Part shown: piece after piece, positions 32,458-42,295 of the stretch
How the letters are laid out: each line of letters starts with the position of its first letter
Position numbering within the stretch: position 1 is the first letter of the stretch
From: Methanothrix harundinacea 6Ac
GTDB lineage: Archaea > Halobacteriota > Methanosarcinia > Methanotrichales > Methanotrichaceae
Length of the DNA stretch: 64,000 nt
NCBI RefSeq assembly: GCF_000235565.1
Contig: NC_017527.1
Span: 2,294,001-2,358,000 of the forward strand
Reading direction: 5' to 3'
The notes under the pieces: generated by a model
Database searches by the model: none
What the model saw: only the letters and a program-made list of their open reading frames with translations
Told to the model about the DNA's origin: nothing
Program-made: the position numbers and the translations under genes

Positions 32458-33152
32458 CTTCTCGCCTCTTTCTCAGATCTCAGAAACTCCATTATCCTGT
32501 CGGTGAGCCCCGTAGTATGAGCCTCCTTCTCGATGATGAGGATCGTCTTCAGGGCAAGGTCCATGTCGTCGTCGTTGCCGTCGACCCAGATCCTGCCGTT
32601 CTGGCCGACGAAGAGGTTGCAGTTCAGCTCCTTCTTGAGCATATTTATCATGGAGCCTCCCTTGCCGATCAGCCTCGGGACCCTCGTCGGGCTTATCTCC
32701 GCCACCCTCCCCCTCGTCAGGATGCCGAGCCTCCTGTCGTTCATCGTCAGCTCGACCTTCATGGTGGAGTCGACGTCCTTGACCCTGGTCATCACGGAGC
32801 TTCCGATCCGGAGGTACTTGGACATCTCGTTCATCTCGATCTTCCTCGGCAGCTCGGATATGTGGAGGAGCCCCTCGTAAGGGGAGTTTATGTTGACGAT
32901 CCAGTTGGAGAAGACTATGTCCTGGACGGTGCCTATCACCGTATCTCCCGGGGCGGGGACGTACTTTCCGGCGAGGGGTATCACCCGCACCTTATCCTTG
33001 TAGCTGCTGGCCATCCCGTAGAGGAGGGAGCGGACCTTCCCGTCCTTTACGTAGGTGCCCTCCCCCGACGCTTTGGGATCGTCCGATAGAAGGTCTCCGG
33101 GCACCACCACGTTGCGGTCGTTATTGTGATCCATTCCTAAATCCTCGATCAA
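32454..33152 (-). CDS. rrp4: Exosome RNA-binding cap protein Rrp4
   Basis: This 232-residue cap protein forms the entry pore of the exosome. An N-terminal domain (V-P-G-D-L-L) is followed by an S1 domain at about 70-145 ([17 protein letters not shown]) and a KH domain with [12 protein letters not shown] at about 165. Between sbds (4 bases upstream) and rrp41. Confidence 0.96.
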   Translation of the reverse strand: MIEDLGMDHNNDRNVVVPGDLLSDDPKASGEGTYVKDGKVRSLLYGMASSYKDKVRVIPLAGKYVPAPGDTVIGTVQDIVFSNWIVNINSPYEGLLHISELPRKIEMNEMSKYLRIGSSVMTRVKDVDSTMKVELTMNDRRLGILTRGRVAEISPTRVPRLIGKGGSMINMLKKELNCNLFVGQNGRIWVDGNDDDMDLALKTILIIEKEAHTTGLTDRIMEFLRSEKEARS

Positions 33153-33156
33153 ATCG

Positions 33157-33861
33157 TCATCGTTTCAAGAGCTTCGTCTCCGCATCCCCTTTGGAGAGGC
33201 GGTTGACGAGGCCGTAAAACTCGTTCTGAAGGCCGGCGGGGAGCCGAACCACCCCGATCCACGAACCGTCGTTCTGCCACTGCTCCCTCTGGAGCTTTCC
33301 GAAGGAGGCGATCTCGCCGTAGGCCTTGGGGGCGTACGCCGGCGGGATCTTGACCGCCACGTCCACCTCCTCGAACCTTATCGGTATTATCGGCCTTATC
33401 GCCTTCATGGCGAGGTTGACCATCTCCTCCACCGACTTGGTGGGATCGACGTTGAAGTGGGCCTCTTCCATCGCCCTTTCGATCCGGGCGGGCGGATGAG
33501 GGGTCCCCGTCTGGGGGTTGATGGCGTTGGTGGCTATGACGTGGACGACCTGCCGCCGCTTGTTCTCGATGATCTTCTTCCTCTGATCAGCCGTCAGCTG
33601 GATCTCACCCTTCTTGAGGATCTTCGCGGCTATCGTCAGAACGTCCGTCGTCTCGAAGGCCCGGAGGAGATCCTCCTCGGAGCTCCTGTCGCCGCGGCCC
33701 GCGTTCTCGAAGACGTCCTCGGCGGCGAGGATCTTCTCCAGGTCCAGATCGTCCCCCTGACGATAGGCAAGAGCCCCCTCGGGGTCCACCAGGACCTCGA
33801 AGACCGTCCCGTGGGTCTTGAGCCTGGCCGTCACCGCCTCCTCCAGGGTGACCATCTTCAC
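33157..33861 (-). CDS. sdo1: Ribosome maturation protein SBDS (Sdo1)
   Basis: This 234-residue protein helps release the anti-association factor aIF6 from the large subunit. Three domains: FYSH ([14 protein letters not shown], about 20-90), a helical middle with the [13 protein letters not shown] segment, and a ferredoxin-like C-terminal domain. It overlaps psmA by four bases. Standard neighbour of the exosome genes. Confidence 0.96.
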   Translation of the reverse strand: MKMVTLEEAVTARLKTHGTVFEVLVDPEGALAYRQGDDLDLEKILAAEDVFENAGRGDRSSEEDLLRAFETTDVLTIAAKILKKGEIQLTADQRKKIIENKRRQVVHVIATNAINPQTGTPHPPARIERAMEEAHFNVDPTKSVEEMVNLAMKAIRPIIPIRFEEVDVAVKIPPAYAPKAYGEIASFGKLQREQWQNDGSWIGVVRLPAGLQNEFYGLVNRLSKGDAETKLLKR

Positions 33862-34610
33862 GCCTCGCCAGCACCCTCGCCGCCGATCTTGGCCTTCATC
33901 TCCGCCACCCGGGAGGCGACGTCATCCTCTTCGAGCTTACAGAAGAGCTTCTCGTGGAGCTTGATCACCCCGATCTCGGTGGTGGAGGCCTCGAACTTCC
34001 CCTCGGCGGCCTTGTAGAGCGCCTCCAGCCCCAGGAGGATCGCCTCGTCGCAGTTCATATCCTCCCGGTACTTCTCCTCGAAGATCTCCATGACGGCAGA
34101 CCTTCCAGCGCCGATGCCGGTGGCCTTATACTCGAGGAGGGCGCCGGAGGGGTCGGTCTCGAAGAGCCGCACCCGGGCGTCGTCGGCGCCGACGATGAGG
34201 AGCGAAGTCCCGAAGGGGCGGACGCCCCCGTACTGGGTGTAGGTCTGCTTGAAGTCGCAGATCTTCTTGGCCAGGACCTCGACCCCTATGCTCTCGTCGT
34301 AGACGAGCCGGTTGATCTGGGACTCCACTCGGGCCCGGTCGATGAGGACCCGGGCGTCGGCGACGAGGCCGGAGGTAGCGGCCCCTATGTGCTGGTCGAT
34401 CTGGAATATCTTCTCTATCGACTCGGGCTCCATCAGCCTGCTCGTGATCCTCTTGTCCACCAGGACCGCCACGCCGTCGACCGCCTTTATCCCCACGGCG
34501 GTGGTGCCTCTCCTAACGGCCTCGCGGGCGTACTCCACCTGAAACAGCCGCCCATCGGGGCTGAACACCGTTATAGCCCTATCATAACCCATCTGAGGTG
34601 CCATCTGCAT
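33858..34610 (-). CDS. psmA: Proteasome subunit alpha
   Basis: The alpha subunit forms the outer gating rings of the 20S proteasome. It starts [20 protein letters not shown], exactly the methanogen N terminus, so the ATG at 34610 is chosen over one at 34634. [12 protein letters not shown] follows, and E-K-I-F-Q-I-D lies near residue 60. It ends with an acidic Glu/Ala-rich tail. The start overlaps the 3' end of the RNase P protein gene by 29 bases. Confidence 0.97.
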   Translation of the reverse strand: MQMAPQMGYDRAITVFSPDGRLFQVEYAREAVRRGTTAVGIKAVDGVAVLVDKRITSRLMEPESIEKIFQIDQHIGAATSGLVADARVLIDRARVESQINRLVYDESIGVEVLAKKICDFKQTYTQYGGVRPFGTSLLIVGADDARVRLFETDPSGALLEYKATGIGAGRSAVMEIFEEKYREDMNCDEAILLGLEALYKAAEGKFEASTTEIGVIKLHEKLFCKLEEDDVASRVAEMKAKIGGEGAGEA

Positions 34611-35118
34611 CAATATCCTCTCCGCGTAAATCAAAAGAGGTCAGTCCCACGTATCGTGTGCCTGATCCTTCCGTCATCTTCGGGTCGTCTGGAGAGAGGT
34701 CGATCTCCCGACCACGAACTCGCACCACGGATCCAGAAACTGGACCTAAATCGACTCTTCTCTTATTTTCGTCGGGCTGTAAGATCGATTGCGGTATATA
34801 CTTTTCTGTCGCCGCTTTTATCGAGCCCGAGATCCCCCTAACCCTGATCGCCGCCCTCATCCCCCCTACGGAGTTGACGGTGGCGAGGAGGGCCCGGCAC
34901 TCCTCCGTCCTGGTATGAGTGGAGCGGAGGAGGCCGAACCGGCCGTCGAAGGAGATTACCCGGAGCCGGTTCTTCGCCGCCCCCAGATCTCCGAAGAGGG
35001 AGGTCTGGGCCGCCCTGATCTCGGCGACGAGGTCTCCACCCCTCACCCGCCCCTCCGCCTCCACCTCGAAGGCGATGTACCTCCTCCGGTCCCGGAGGAC
35101 GGGAAGCCAGCTCCTCAA
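34582..35118 (-). CDS. rnp2: RNase P protein component 2 (Pop5)
   Basis: This protein subunit of archaeal RNase P pairs with Rpp30. It is recognised by [12 protein letters not shown] near the start, the L-F-G-D-L-G-A-A helix, [12 protein letters not shown] and [12 protein letters not shown] start at TTG 35118 overlaps the rpp30 stop (TTGA); an ATG at 35145 would add nine Gly-rich residues. The C-terminal 55 residues are a lineage-specific extension running into psmA. Confidence 0.9.
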   Translation of the reverse strand: MRSWLPVLRDRRRYIAFEVEAEGRVRGGDLVAEIRAAQTSLFGDLGAAKNRLRVISFDGRFGLLRSTHTRTEECRALLATVNSVGGMRAAIRVRGISGSIKAATEKYIPQSILQPDENKRRVDLGPVSGSVVRVRGREIDLSPDDPKMTEGSGTRYVGLTSFDLRGEDIDADGTSDGL

Positions 35119-35801
35119 ACCAGCTCCACCCCCACCGACGTCCACCTCCTCCGGTTGAGGGCGAGGATCGATTCCGGAAGGGAGAACGCCTCGGACGCCC
35201 TATCCCGATCGAGGCCGAGGAGGGCGGCCATGGCCGTCAGTTCCCGGGGGGACCGGAGGTCGAGATGGGACCGGCCCCCCGTCGTGATCATCAGGGGGAT
35301 GTCGAACTTTCCGAAGAGGTCGAGGTCCCTTCTCACCGTCTCCATCCACCTGATCCGGGCCGGGCCCCGGAGGAGGATCATGGGGGAGAGGTCCAGGGCT
35401 ATAGCCACCTGGTTCTCCTGGGCTGCCTTCGCCGCCGCCACTCCGATCCCGGCCCGGCCCTGGTGAGGGTGGGCGAGGAGGTCGACGTTCGGTTCCTCGC
35501 AGGCCGCCCGGTTGATCTTCTCATCCCCCCCGTGGACGGCGAGGAAGTCGACCCTCTCCCGGAGGGAGGCGGCCTTGGAGTGGAGGGACCTCTGGTCAGA
35601 GGCGACGATCTCGGCCCCGATGACGACCTCGATCCCGCCCACCCGCCTCGCCGCCTCTACCCCGATGGGCCGGCCGCAGGTGGTGGTGTGGTTTGTTATG
35701 ATGATCCCGGCGTAGCCGAGCCTCTTCGCCGCCAGGGCGAGCCTGCTCGCCGAGGCCGAGCCTTCGGGGAGGGAGTGGAGGTTCGGCTCGAAGGGCCTCA
35801 T
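35115..35801 (-). CDS. rnp3: RNase P protein component 3 (Rpp30)
   Basis: This 228-residue, TIM-barrel-like RNase P protein should stabilise the catalytic RNA with Pop5. Features: a P-N-L-H-S-L-P-E start, Y-A-G-I-I-I-T-N-H, V-V-I-G-A-E-I, V-D-L-L-A-H-P, A-I-A-L-D-L-S-P and the I-T-T-G-G-R-S-H-L-D-L-R-S-P-R-E-L motif typical of Rpp30. Four-base overlap with the RNA-binding gene upstream. Confidence 0.94.
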   Translation of the reverse strand: MRPFEPNLHSLPEGSASASRLALAAKRLGYAGIIITNHTTTCGRPIGVEAARRVGGIEVVIGAEIVASDQRSLHSKAASLRERVDFLAVHGGDEKINRAACEEPNVDLLAHPHQGRAGIGVAAAKAAQENQVAIALDLSPMILLRGPARIRWMETVRRDLDLFGKFDIPLMITTGGRSHLDLRSPRELTAMAALLGLDRDRASEAFSLPESILALNRRRWTSVGVELV

Positions 35802-36214
35802 AAGAGCTCTCCGGCTGCCAGAACCGCCTTCTCCCGCCGGGCGGGATAGGACTCAATATGGGCGGATACGGTGATCGAGTCCCCGGAGTCGGTGAGCCGG
35901 GCCACCCCTCGATAGGCGGCCTGCTTGTCCAGCCGGAAGTGGAGGCGGCATTCGTCGTCGACCCGGAGGTCCACCTCCCGGCGGAGGCGGGCGATCTCCC
36001 CCTCCGACAGGACCTCCCTCAGCCGGTCGAAGAACCGCAGCCCCTCCTTCTTCCGGAGGTCGATGGCGAGGATGATGATCTCGTTTCCGTGGTGGCCGAC
36101 GACCCGGGTTCTGGTCAAGGACTCCGGGGGAACGAAGAGGGATAGGGCCTCTCTCACCTTCTCCTCGTCCTCGGTGGAGGCTACGAAGGCTCGAAAGGTC
36201 ACCCTGTGAATCAA
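35798..36214 (-). CDS. RNA-binding protein of the COG1325 family
   Basis: This 138-residue protein belongs to the family often listed as an exosome-associated RNA-binding protein. It begins I-H-R-V-T-F-R-A-F-V-A-S-T-E-D-E-E-K-V and has the central G-H-H-G-N-E-I-I-I-L and C-terminal D-D-E-C-R-L-H-F-R-L-D-K-Q-A-A segments. Position between rpl15e (1 base away) and rpp30 is conserved in euryarchaea. Biochemical role not established. Confidence 0.88.
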   Translation of the reverse strand: MIHRVTFRAFVASTEDEEKVREALSLFVPPESLTRTRVVGHHGNEIIILAIDLRKKEGLRFFDRLREVLSEGEIARLRREVDLRVDDECRLHFRLDKQAAYRGVARLTDSGDSITVSAHIESYPARREKAVLAAGELL

Positions 36215-36215
36215 A

Positions 36216-36812
36216 TCACTTTCCTCTGCCTTCGTTTGCCCTGATGCTGGGGCGGACCTTCTCGGCCCCGATCCCCTTCTTCCGCAGGCCCCTGCCCCGC
36301 TTTCCGGCGCTGGTCTTCCCCCGGTTAGCCCTGCCCCGGTGGCTTCCGCCGGAGATCCAGGCGAGGTCCGGGTCGGAGGCTATGGCCGGATGGTTCGGGT
36401 CGACGAGGATCACCTCGTACCACTTCTGCATCCCGTCTTCGCCCACCCAGTAGGAGTTCAATACCTCCATGTTGGGGTGCCTTCGGCCCGCCCGCTCCTC
36501 CGCGATCCTCTGGAGGCTCTTGCCTGCGGTGATCTTGTTTGCGCCCATGTGCTTGGACCTTCTTCCGCGGATGTACCTGGACTTCCTCCGGCCGCCGCGC
36601 CTCACCTTCACCCTGACGACGGTGATCCCCTGCTTCGCCTTGTAGCCGAGGGCCCGGGCCCTATCGAGCCTGGTGGGCCGGTCGATCTTCTGGACGGAGG
36701 CCTCCCGCCGCCACCCAATCAGCCTCTCCTGCCGCAGCTCGCCAACGTAGCTCTCGCTGGGGGTCTTCCACGCGTCGCGGATGTATGCATAAAAAGACTT
36801 CAATAGCTTCAC
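36216..36812 (-). CDS. rpl15e: Large ribosomal subunit protein eL15
   Basis: About 198 residues, strongly basic. It is recognised by [29 protein letters not shown] and [14 protein letters not shown]. The GTG at 36812 gives the family-like start M-K-L-L-K-S-F-Y; the ATG at 36842 would add ten residues. It is the first gene of the 7.4-kb superoperon that ends with tRNA-Arg. Confidence 0.96.
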   Translation of the reverse strand: MKLLKSFYAYIRDAWKTPSESYVGELRQERLIGWRREASVQKIDRPTRLDRARALGYKAKQGITVVRVKVRRGGRRKSRYIRGRRSKHMGANKITAGKSLQRIAEERAGRRHPNMEVLNSYWVGEDGMQKWYEVILVDPNHPAIASDPDLAWISGGSHRGRANRGKTSAGKRGRGLRKKGIGAEKVRPSIRANEGRGK

Positions 36813-36870
36813 CTCGATCCGGTTCGGCCACCTGGACCACATTCCGGACCGGACTTCCTATCGGCTTATA

Positions 36871-36880
36871 GGAGATAAAC
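36871..36880 (-). promoter_or_regulatory. TATA box of the ribosomal/exosome superoperon
   Basis: GTTTATCTCC on the minus strand, about 30-60 bases before the two possible starts of rpl15e; the only clear AT island in this GC-rich gap. Confidence 0.5.
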
Positions 36881-37002
36881 CTTTTCCGGCCGGGTCCTCG
36901 GAAAAACCCCCTCCCGCCGCGGAAGCCGTCTTCGGCCCGGCGGTCGGGATCGGCCGGGACCCCTAAAGGACCATCCGGGCCCGCCCCCGGCCGGGGGTCC
37001 TT

Positions 37003-37479
37003 TCAATCGTCGATCCGCTCCGATAAAAGCCAGCGGCGGGGCTCCCGATCCTCCTCCAGGGCGAAGGAGGCGAGGAGCCTCCCCTTCACCTTCACCCGGG
37101 TGTAGACGAGCTTTTCGCCGTTCTTGGTATCGAGGACGGCCAGGAGCCGGTCCATCTCGCCGTCGGAGAGCTCGATCAGCCCCTCCCTCCCGGTGAGCCA
37201 GTTGAAGACCCTCACCTCGTTTATTTCCCGGACCCGCTTGAGGGTGGAGAGGTCGGTCCCGGCGTCGATCCGGACGCTCCTCCCCTCCTCCGGAGACCAG
37301 CCGATCCTCTTCTTCTCCGAGGCGATGAAGGAGATGGGGACCCGCTCCCCCTCCAGGGGCTTGGGGTAGAGGCCGGAAAGCCTCTTCTCCGCCCCCTCCT
37401 CCAAGGCGGCAGAGTCCCGCTCCTCCGCCCCGGAAGGCCTCCTGGGGAGGCGAACCTCCCCCCCCGCTCCGTCTTCCAT
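37003..37479 (-). CDS. Hypothetical protein
   Basis: A 158-residue protein, not recognised. The frame is open to 37599, but the upstream part is Arg/Gly/Ser-rich out-of-frame sequence, so the ATG at 37479 (M-E-D-G-A-G-G-E-V) is taken. After a charged N terminus come I-S-F-I-A-S-E-K-K-R-I-G-W, a L-S-T-L-K-R-V-R-E-I-N-E-V-R-V-F-N-W helix-strand and a final R-W-L-L-S-E-R. No signal or membrane segment. It follows mmp14 by 70 bases and may share its transcript. Confidence 0.55.
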   Translation of the reverse strand: MEDGAGGEVRLPRRPSGAEERDSAALEEGAEKRLSGLYPKPLEGERVPISFIASEKKRIGWSPEEGRSVRIDAGTDLSTLKRVREINEVRVFNWLTGREGLIELSDGEMDRLLAVLDTKNGEKLVYTRVKVKGRLLASFALEEDREPRRWLLSERIDD

Positions 37480-37549
37480 CGTCCTCTCACCAGCCGTCAA
37501 AGATCTCCGATCCAGCCCCCGGACCGATCGGGGGCGCCTCCCCTGGGGG

Positions 37550-38989
37550 TCAGGTCCTCGCCTCGTACTCGATCCTCTGCCGGAGGATGCAGCCCCCACC
37601 CCGGAGCCCCCCCATGGGGTGCCTGGGGGTCCCCATGGAGTTCATGCACCTCGCCATAACCGCCGCCCCCCGGGCGAGGCCGTCGTCGACGAAGACGATG
37701 TTCTTCTCGGGCTGGTCGTAGAGGCCGAGGGTCCCGATCTCCTCCAGGATCAGCTCCGGCTTGTTCCCGCTGATGCCGGCGCGGCCGGTGACCCCTATCG
37801 CCGTATCCCTGGTGACGAGGCCGGCATCGACGGCCACCTTCACCAGCCGCCGGGCGGTGATGGCGGCGGCGACGTCGATCGCCGCAAAGAGGGTCTTCAG
37901 CCCCTTCTCCTGGTGGATCTTCCTCCCCAGCTGGGAGAGGCGGTTGAGCTCGCTTCCGTTCTCGCCGACGTCGCAGCCTATCAGGACGACCCCGATCTTC
38001 TCCGCGGCGGCGGGGTCGACGGGGACGGAGCCGTACCTGGACCTCCCGACGGGAACCCGCTCTATCCTGATATGCTCGTCGATCACCCTCGCGTAGTCCC
38101 GGGCGGTCCTATCGACCTTCACCTTCTTTCCGCTGAAGAGGTCGAGGGTCGTCCCCGTCTGGGGGTCGACGAGCCCCGTCCCCTGGATGAGGGCGTCGGG
38201 GATCGCCCCCGCCAGGCCGCAGAAGTTGCCGATGGTGTTCGAGTAAGGCATCTCTGCCGAGGTGATCCTCCCGTCGAGGGTCGTCCCGAAGTCGAGGGAT
38301 AGGCACGGGTTTCGGAAGTCGACGTCGGTCCACTTCGACCCCTCCTTTATCCCGGCGGTGGCCAGCTCCCCCTCCATCTCGTTGGCGACGATCTCGACCC
38401 CGGTCGACCCCTTCGGCGGAAAGACCGAGGCGACGGGGCCGTTGAAGACGATCTTCTCCATCAGGCTGTAGGGCCGGAACCGATCGGGGATGTTCTGGAT
38501 CGACATCGCCGGGGTCATCAGCCTCGGGGGGACCCCGGCGATGAGGCAGCCGTCGGCGAGGGCCTGGATGAAGGTTCCCACCTCGTCCGGCGACGAGAAG
38601 CCGGCGACGACCCCCGTCGACCGGACGACGAAGTTCAGGTCGTCCTTGATGGAGAGCCTCGCCGTGGCGTGGCTTTCGAGGAGGGTGTCCCGGACGAGCT
38701 CCGAGACCGACTCCCGGGTGAGGGGGGTGCCGCAGAGGGTGTGGGCGAAGACCTCCTCCCCGGGCCTCGGCTTTCGCACGTCCCGGGTCATCTTCACCGT
38801 CTTGTTGACGATCCGGGTCTGGCCGTTCTTCATGTTGGTGGCGGTGAGGATGCATTTGGTGGTGCTGTTTCCCACCTCCACAGAGGCGACGATGTAGTAG
38901 GGGTCCTTCTTCAGCTCCAGGATGTCCACCGGGGGGCTCTCGGCGATCCTGGGCTTGGGCTTCGATCTGAGGAGACGGGAGATGCTCAT
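37550..38989 (-). CDS. Methanogenesis marker protein 14
   Basis: This 479-residue member of the methanogen-specific marker set belongs to the ASKHA/corrinoid-activation type ATPase fold. Visible: the phosphate loop V-A-S-V-E-V-G-N-S-T-T-K-C, C-L-S-L-D-F-G-T-T-L-D-G-R-I, V-L-I-G-C-D-V-G-E-N-G-S-E-L and I-G-V-T-G-R-A-G-I-S-G-N-K-P. Proteins of this set are found in nearly all methanogens, and some act in methyl-coenzyme M reductase maturation or activation; the exact role of marker 14 is unproven. Supports methanogen origin of the window. Confidence 0.93.
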   Translation of the reverse strand: MSISRLLRSKPKPRIAESPPVDILELKKDPYYIVASVEVGNSTTKCILTATNMKNGQTRIVNKTVKMTRDVRKPRPGEEVFAHTLCGTPLTRESVSELVRDTLLESHATARLSIKDDLNFVVRSTGVVAGFSSPDEVGTFIQALADGCLIAGVPPRLMTPAMSIQNIPDRFRPYSLMEKIVFNGPVASVFPPKGSTGVEIVANEMEGELATAGIKEGSKWTDVDFRNPCLSLDFGTTLDGRITSAEMPYSNTIGNFCGLAGAIPDALIQGTGLVDPQTGTTLDLFSGKKVKVDRTARDYARVIDEHIRIERVPVGRSRYGSVPVDPAAAEKIGVVLIGCDVGENGSELNRLSQLGRKIHQEKGLKTLFAAIDVAAAITARRLVKVAVDAGLVTRDTAIGVTGRAGISGNKPELILEEIGTLGLYDQPEKNIVFVDDGLARGAAVMARCMNSMGTPRHPMGGLRGGGCILRQRIEYEART

Positions 38990-39096
38990 AGGTCTCGGGA
39001 CGAACTTTCAGACCATAAACTCTTCGGGCCCCGCCGCAGAATGGTTCCCCCCGTGGATCCGAAAGTTTGATCCCTTTTGGAAAAGAACCCACCAAC

Positions 39097-40218
39097 GTGT
39101 ATTCAGCAGCGGTGGTGGGCGCGGGTCCCGCCGGAAGCACCGCGGCCCGCTTTCTATCGGAGATGGGCCACAAGGTCCTCCTCATCGACCGCAAAGAGGT
39201 GGTGGGGGTCCCCAAGCAGTGCGCCGAGGGGCTCTTTGCCGCCTGCCTCCCGGAGTTTGAGACCGCCGTCGGCGACTTCATCACCGGCAAGGTCCCCTAC
39301 CTGGAGGTGGTATTCCCGAACCGTGCGAGCTACAGGGTGAGAGGGGAGGTGTTGATGCTCGATCGGCCCCGCTTCGACCAGCATCTCCTGAGGCTGGCAG
39401 AGGGTGCAGGCGCTGAAGTCGCCCTGGAGAGGAAGGTCGAGGAGATCGACCCCGAATCCGGCGTCCTCCGCCTCCGGGGGGGCGAGACGATCAGGGCAGA
39501 GGCGATCGTGGGGGCCGACGGCCCCGCCTCCAGAGTCGCAAAGTCGATTGGAGCCAGAAACCGGCTCCTCCCCGCAGCCCAGGTGGAGATGACCTGGCCC
39601 GAAGACGACGCCATATACGCCATCATCGACCGCGACCTCCCCTCCGAGCCCTACTCCTGCTGGATCTTCCCCAAAAATGAGCGCGGCACCGCCAACGTCG
39701 GCTGCTTCGGGACGGTCCCGACCCTGGAGGCTTTCATATCGAAGTACAGAATCGAGGGCGAAATCGTGGAGAAGAACGGCGGCGCCATACCCCTGGGCGT
39801 CGCCGAACGGCTCCAGCGGGGGAGGGCCGTCCTCATCGGGGACGCCGGGGGGCTCACCAACCCCTTCACCGGCGGCGGCCTCTACCCGGCGGCCCGGTCC
39901 GCCCGGATCGCCGCCGAGGCGATCGACCGCTTCCTCCGGGGCGAGACGAGGACGATCGAGTACGAGCCGCGAATGAGGAGGGACTTCGTCGCCTCCGACC
40001 TCCATCTGAAGGCGAGGAACGCCCTCGCGGCCCTCTCCAACGACGAGCTCTGCCGCCTCGGGACCGCCATGGACGGCCTGGTCTTTCCCGGCCTCAAGCT
40101 CACCGCCAGCCCCAGGCTCGTCTTTCGAGGCCTTCGCCATCCGGGGATCGCAAAGCCGAAGTACGCGCCTCTTCTGAAGCTTCTGGTCAGATACTGCCTG
40201 GCGGGGAAGGTATGGTGA
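39097..40218 (+). CDS. Geranylgeranyl reductase-family flavoprotein
   Basis: A FAD-dependent oxidoreductase of about 373 residues with the Rossmann motif V-V-G-A-G-P-A-G-S-T-A-A at its start, the C-A-E-G-L motif, a R-F-D-Q-H-L-L-R segment, G-A-D-G-P-A-S-R-V and the second FAD motif L-I-G-D-A-G-G-L-T-N-P-F-T-G-G-G. The family saturates geranylgeranyl chains of archaeal ether lipids; several paralogues normally coexist, so the substrate (lipid, menaquinone-like or other isoprenoid) is open. The frame is open from TTG 39067, but GTG 39097 begins right at the nucleotide-binding strand. Confidence 0.88.
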   Translation: MYSAAVVGAGPAGSTAARFLSEMGHKVLLIDRKEVVGVPKQCAEGLFAACLPEFETAVGDFITGKVPYLEVVFPNRASYRVRGEVLMLDRPRFDQHLLRLAEGAGAEVALERKVEEIDPESGVLRLRGGETIRAEAIVGADGPASRVAKSIGARNRLLPAAQVEMTWPEDDAIYAIIDRDLPSEPYSCWIFPKNERGTANVGCFGTVPTLEAFISKYRIEGEIVEKNGGAIPLGVAERLQRGRAVLIGDAGGLTNPFTGGGLYPAARSARIAAEAIDRFLRGETRTIEYEPRMRRDFVASDLHLKARNALAALSNDELCRLGTAMDGLVFPGLKLTASPRLVFRGLRHPGIAKPKYAPLLKLLVRYCLAGKVW

Positions 40219-40465
40219 GGGCGATGGGCTGTTGAGAGGGATTCGACTCCGGGCTGAAGAGGAGATCTTCTTGAGGCACCATCTTCCCGGCGGGATGGGC
40301 CGGGGGGGGTAAATTAGAGTTTTCTTCTTAGGGGTAGATCTGCCCGCGGATCGAAAGGCGAGCCGGGGTAAATCTCAGCCCTCCCACCTCCGGGATTGAG
40401 GGTGACCCCGGAAGAATATCCTTTTACGCACCGAAGTCTCCACCCCTGAGATAGGAGAGATCCCC

Positions 40466-42274
40466 ATGGCCCAAAAATACCTCCTGCTCCTGGCCTTGAT
40501 CCTCGTCCAGGCCTGCGGCCCCGGCCAGGCGAACCTGACCGTGTCCCATCAGGTCTCCCCCTGCCAGATCTGGCCGGCGACCTCGGGGAGGGAGCCCTCC
40601 ATCGGGACGGTGACCCTGACGGTGGCGGGGGAGGGGCAAAACAGTACCGTGCCGATAGACGTCGTCCTCGCCATCGACAGCTCCGCCAGCATGACGGAGA
40701 CCGACCCCACCAAGATGAGGCTCGACGCCGCGAGGAGCTTCGTCGTGAGGATGGACCCCGCCCGGGACAGGGTCGGAATCGTCAGCTTCGACGACGACGT
40801 CGACTTCTCCCTCCCCCCGACGGGGGAGTTTGCCCGGGTCCTGGAGGCGATAGGGGGGGTGGACAGCGACGGAAGAACAAACCTGGACCGGGGGCTAGCG
40901 GAGGCGATAGACCTGCTGGCCGCCAATTCGACCGGGTCCGACGAGCGGGCCCGGTTTCTGGTCCTCCTCTCCGATGGCGACGGGGACTACACCCCCTCCG
41001 GGAGGAGCGGCTCCCAGGCGGATCGGGCGAAGGGTGAGGGGGTCGTCATCTACACCATCGGCCTCGCCCTCGGCGACCCCGCGAAGAGGAGCCTCGAGGA
41101 GATGGCCGGAGCGACCGGAGGGAAGCACTTTGACGCCTGCAACGCCTCCGCCCTCGAGGCGATCTACGTGGCGATCGGGGAGGAGGTGAAGAACCTCGCG
41201 GGGAGGGAGGTGACCGTCAGGTACACCCTCCCCGGGGAGCTCTCGGCGGCCGGCTTCACCGTCCCCCCCGCCGCCGACTCCACCTCCGACGCCCCCGGCT
41301 CTGAGGGGAGGGTCCTGGTCTGGGAGGCCGGCGACCTCTCGGCCGGGGAGGCGTGGTCGACCTCCTTTGCCGTCTCCTCGGAGGCCCCGGGGGTCTTCGA
41401 GCTCGGCAAAGCCGGCTCGATAGTCGAATACCAGAGGCGGAGCGGGTTCGTCGAGATCCTGAAGATCGAGGGGGCGCTCCTGGACGTCGCCGAGATCCGG
41501 TCCGGCGCCTCCACCTCCCTCGAGATCCCCTTCAACTTCAGCTCTGCAAAGGAGATCGTGGGGGCCGTCCACGAGGTGGAGGAGGAGGACGAGACCACCA
41601 TCCTCTGGAGGTTCTCCGGCTGCAACTCGGGTTGCGGGAGGGACTGGGCCTTCCTCTCCGACGACGGCAGGATCGTCGTCGGAAGCCTCCGCCCCTTCAC
41701 CCTCGCTACCAAGGACTCCCTGGTGGAAGACCTCCACCAGGTGATGGAGATCATAGCCGCGGCGGGGGCGAACGTCTCCGAATACAACAGGTCTGCGGCC
41801 GAGAACGCCGCCGAGTTCTACGCGCCGGAGCGGGGGGTCTACCACCAGATAAGCTACTCCTTCGGCGCCGACTTCGACCTGGTCCTCGTCGTCCCCAACT
41901 CCACCCTGCGGGAGGCCCGCCTCTCGGTCACCGGCCAGGAGATGGACCGGTTCGGAGGGGTCGCCGACCAGGAGTACTATATAGACGGCAACTACGTGAC
42001 AGGCTGCGAGCACCACGCTTTTCCCTGGAACGGGTACTGCACCGCCGAGGCGGCCGATATCACGGGGATCGTCCCCCCCGGCGACCACCTCATCTCCGGA
42101 AGGAAGGTCACCGACCCCCACACCATCATCCTCGAGGCGATCACCGCCGAGGAGCCCGAGAAGGAGTTCTTCCTCTACAGCAGAGACTATCGGTCGGTCT
42201 GGATCCCGGCGAAGACCAACGCCCTCCGGACTCCGGCGGAGATGATCTGGGCATCTTCAGAGACGAGGGGTTGA
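40466..42274 (+). CDS. Secreted von Willebrand factor type A domain protein
   Basis: This 602-residue protein has a signal peptide (M-A-Q-K-Y then a Leu-rich run; a Cys at residue 17 could be lipidated). A VWA domain at about 62-235 has an intact MIDAS: D-S-S-A-S, a conserved Thr in S-D-G-R-T-N-L-D and a later S-D-G-D-G-D. Beta-rich domains follow, with a pair of cysteines (S-G-C-N-S-G-C-G). Many N-x-S/T sites suit glycosylation outside the cell. Probably a surface adhesion or sensing protein; no partner is nearby. Confidence 0.85.
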   Translation: MAQKYLLLLALILVQACGPGQANLTVSHQVSPCQIWPATSGREPSIGTVTLTVAGEGQNSTVPIDVVLAIDSSASMTETDPTKMRLDAARSFVVRMDPARDRVGIVSFDDDVDFSLPPTGEFARVLEAIGGVDSDGRTNLDRGLAEAIDLLAANSTGSDERARFLVLLSDGDGDYTPSGRSGSQADRAKGEGVVIYTIGLALGDPAKRSLEEMAGATGGKHFDACNASALEAIYVAIGEEVKNLAGREVTVRYTLPGELSAAGFTVPPAADSTSDAPGSEGRVLVWEAGDLSAGEAWSTSFAVSSEAPGVFELGKAGSIVEYQRRSGFVEILKIEGALLDVAEIRSGASTSLEIPFNFSSAKEIVGAVHEVEEEDETTILWRFSGCNSGCGRDWAFLSDDGRIVVGSLRPFTLATKDSLVEDLHQVMEIIAAAGANVSEYNRSAAENAAEFYAPERGVYHQISYSFGADFDLVLVVPNSTLREARLSVTGQEMDRFGGVADQEYYIDGNYVTGCEHHAFPWNGYCTAEAADITGIVPPGDHLISGRKVTDPHTIILEAITAEEPEKEFFLYSRDYRSVWIPAKTNALRTPAEMIWASSETRG

Positions 42275-42295
42275 CAGGGCCCCGTCCCGAGCCCT

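Noticed and set aside
38109-39290. Minus-strand 393-codon frame over mmp14
   Set aside because: Arg/Pro/Gly-rich and overlapping most of methanogenesis marker 14 in another frame; no start signal or conserved motif.
40219-40465. Possible small RNA between the geranylgeranyl reductase and VWA genes
   Set aside because: No TATA-linked stem or conserved motif; a few GC-rich palindromes only.
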